Source of the DNA: Takashimella koratensis
Lineage: Eukaryota > Basidiomycota > Tremellomycetes > Trichosporonales > Tetragoniomycetaceae
Reading direction: 5' to 3'
Length of the DNA stretch: 64,000 bases
NCBI GenBank assembly: GCA_003116875.1
Contig: BCKT01000013.1
Span: forward strand, 62,001 to 126,000
Shown here piece by piece: positions 62,231-64,000 of this stretch; position 1 is the first letter of the stretch, and the number at the start of each line of letters is the position of its first letter. The notes beneath the pieces are model-generated. The model saw only the letters and a program-made list of their open reading frames with translations. It had not been told where the DNA came from and did not search any database. Made by a program: the position numbers and the translations under genes.

Positions 62231-64000
62231 ATGGTCGCTGTCCCCCCTGGATCGCTCGTCCTCGTTACCGGTGCTTCCGGTTTCATCTCGGCGTGAGCAC
62301 CTCCCTCCTGTTTCTCCTCACGCCCACCGCTCCTGCCTTTTCATCTCTACCTCGCTTTTCTCCTTATCACAACGAGCACCTCGCATCCAGCTTCGTCTCG
62401 ACTTGACTCTGCTTACACATTCCCAGCCACACCGTCAAGTACTTCCTCGACGCTGGCTACCCTGTCCGTGGTACCGTCCGATCTCAGGAGAAGGGCGAGT
62501 ACCTCGCCAACCTCTTCAAGGACAGCAAGGTTCCTTTCACCTACACTATCGTCGAGGACATTGAGCAGGTAAGTCTGTCACTCTTCGCCTCTCATCTTTC
62601 ATATCATGCTTGACTGACCCACGCCAGCCCAACTCGTTCGACGAGGCCGTCAAGGGGGTCGTTGGTGTAGCCCACATGGCCAGCCCGTTCCACTTCAAGG
62701 CCGACGACCCGCAGGAGCTCATCGGCCCCGCGATCGGCGGCACTGTCGGGATCCTCAAGAGCATTCAGAAGTACAAGTTTGTATCAATGCCTCGCTCTTC
62801 CTTGCCTTCCCTAGCCCCTTGAGCAGCTCGCAAAGAAGAAGCTGACTTGCACCATCATCGAATTCAGCCCCGACGTCAAGCGTGTCGTGATCACCAGCTC
62901 GGTCGCGGCTATCATGGACGAGCGAAAGAAGCCTCCCCACACCTTCACTGAGGCTGGTAAGTCTCCATGCATCTAAGCGCACTGCTCTTCAACCACTGTT
63001 GTCGACCGCCGTTCTGCAGACTACCGCGCGGAGGGCTGACGACGTGTAGACTGGAACACCAACAGCCCTCAGGTCGTCGAGGAGAAGGGTCGCGCTGCTC
63101 CCGGCGGTGACAAGTACCGCGGTGAGTAAATTGACCTTGATATGTTGGTCTAGCAATTGAATTAGTGTAACGTAGCGAGCAAGACCCTCGCGGAGCGTGC
63201 GCTTTGGAAGTTTATCGACGATGAGAAGCCGTCCTGGGACGCCGCGACAATCAACCCCCCGATGGTGAGTTTCAATTCAACGACAATCTCCCCGTCCTCC
63301 TTTTCAAGAGCCACGAACAGTCATTGACCAGGCATCAGGTGTTCGGCCCCATCATTCACCAAGTCAGCAAGCCCGAGGCACTCAACACCTCCGTGGGTGA
63401 GTTGCGGTCGCCGGCGGTTTCGTAGTATCTCCCGTTGGATAAACGTAGCTGATCTGTCTTTGCAGCGGCGTTCTACGACTGGCTCAAAGGCGGAAAGACT
63501 GAGGAGGACCTCAAGTCGGCCGCGCCGATGAACTGGGTCGACGTTCGCGAAAGTGAGTTCACACCAACTTGCATCATCACCTTTCTCTCGATGTTCAGCC
63601 GGCTCAACCTTTCCCTGACTTGCAGTGAGAGAGCGCTGACCATGTACTTACCTCTAGTCGCTCTCGCTCACGTGCTTGCCCTCACTCGCCCCGAGGCCGC
63701 TAACAACCGCTTCATCTGTGGCGCCGGCCCCGCCACCCCCAACGACTTCTGCCTGGTAAGTAACATTACAGGATTCTGACGACCAGAGGCGACGCGGCTG
63801 ACGATCTTTGGATCACAGTCCATCCACAAGCACTTCCCCCAGATTAAGAACGTTCCCCAGGGCGATGCCTCGGTCGGCGCAACTCTTGCCGAGCGCACGA
63901 CGGTCCACGACGGTAGTAAGATCACCCGTGTTCTGGGGCTCCAGTACCGCTCGATCGACGAGTCGTGCAAGGACATGGCGGAGAGCTTGATCCAGCGTTT
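62231..64000 (+). CDS. Extended SDR reductase 4, right end cut
   Basis: Close paralogue of reductase 3 with matching exon borders. It starts MVAVPPGSLVLVTGASGFIS, where the third position of the glycine motif is Ser instead of Gly; Ala is common there in aldehyde reductase II, so this may be tolerated. HTVKYFLDAGYPVRGTVRS, VVGVAHMASPFHF, GPAIGGTVGILKSIQK, VVITSSVAAIM and YRASKTLAERALWKF follow. LGLQYRSIDESCKDMAESLI then QRF reach the window edge at 64000. In copy 3 only two residues and a stop follow QRF, so almost nothing is missing. Reductases 3 and 4 lie in tandem 615 bp apart. Confidence 0.87.

Overview
This window is nuclear DNA of a filamentous or yeast-like fungus, most likely a basidiomycete and perhaps Tremellomycetes (class is a guess). 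Genes are densely packed on both strands. They are cut by many short GT-AG introns, mostly 50-100 nt, with ctgac/ctaac-like branch sites, and protein-coding exons are GC-rich. Splice sites were chosen by eye from frame continuity and family homology, so exon edges are models. No tRNA, rRNA, transposon ORF or CRISPR array was recognised.

Layout. 1-3472 (-) is a Zn2Cys6 transcription factor cut by the left edge, sharing a 325-bp divergent promoter with an NKAP-type splicing protein (3798-5568, +). Next come the mitochondrial branched-chain 2-oxoacid dehydrogenase E1 alpha (5909-8087, +), a probable small gene (8357-8767, -), a GH15 glucoamylase with an N-terminal membrane segment (9128-11663, +), glutathione reductase (11981-14185, -) with a possible mitochondrial leader, a large AGC protein kinase with a 740-residue disordered tail (15996-20139, -), an ACS/Dal5-type MFS permease (23726-25661, +) and a Gln/Arg-rich low-complexity protein (26747-29987, +).

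The stretch 30-44 kb is the accessory part. It holds a lone secreted-protein gene (30624-31413, -) and a tandem family of three intact and one decayed secreted-protein genes (37765-43905, +). Each intact member has a signal peptide, an NAERFARG(L)xP pro-region, a dibasic kexin-like site and a cysteine-free beta-rich mature part. Housekeeping-type genes lie between: an aromatic aminotransferase (33078-34816, +) and a GT32 glycosyltransferase (34933-36464, -). A palindromic GTAC-A-GTAC motif recurs upstream of several secreted genes.

44-54 kb returns to core genes: a Tic20/UPF0132-like membrane protein (44343-45349, -), a verprolin/WIP actin regulator (45872-48171, +), APS kinase (48501-49349, +) and an importin-5/Kap121-like karyopherin (49602-53717, -).

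54-64 kb is a cluster of four related extended short-chain reductases in two tandem pairs pointing away from each other (two -, two +). Each has a TATA-like box, and the last is cut by the right edge a few codons before its stop.

Themes: branched-chain and aromatic amino-acid turnover (E1 alpha, aminotransferase), sulfate assimilation and redox (APS kinase, glutathione reductase), starch/glycogen breakdown and glycosylation (GH15, GT32), actin and nuclear import, plus rapidly evolving secreted and redox families. There is no sign that these form one pathway; only the secreted array and the reductase cluster look like real gene clusters.
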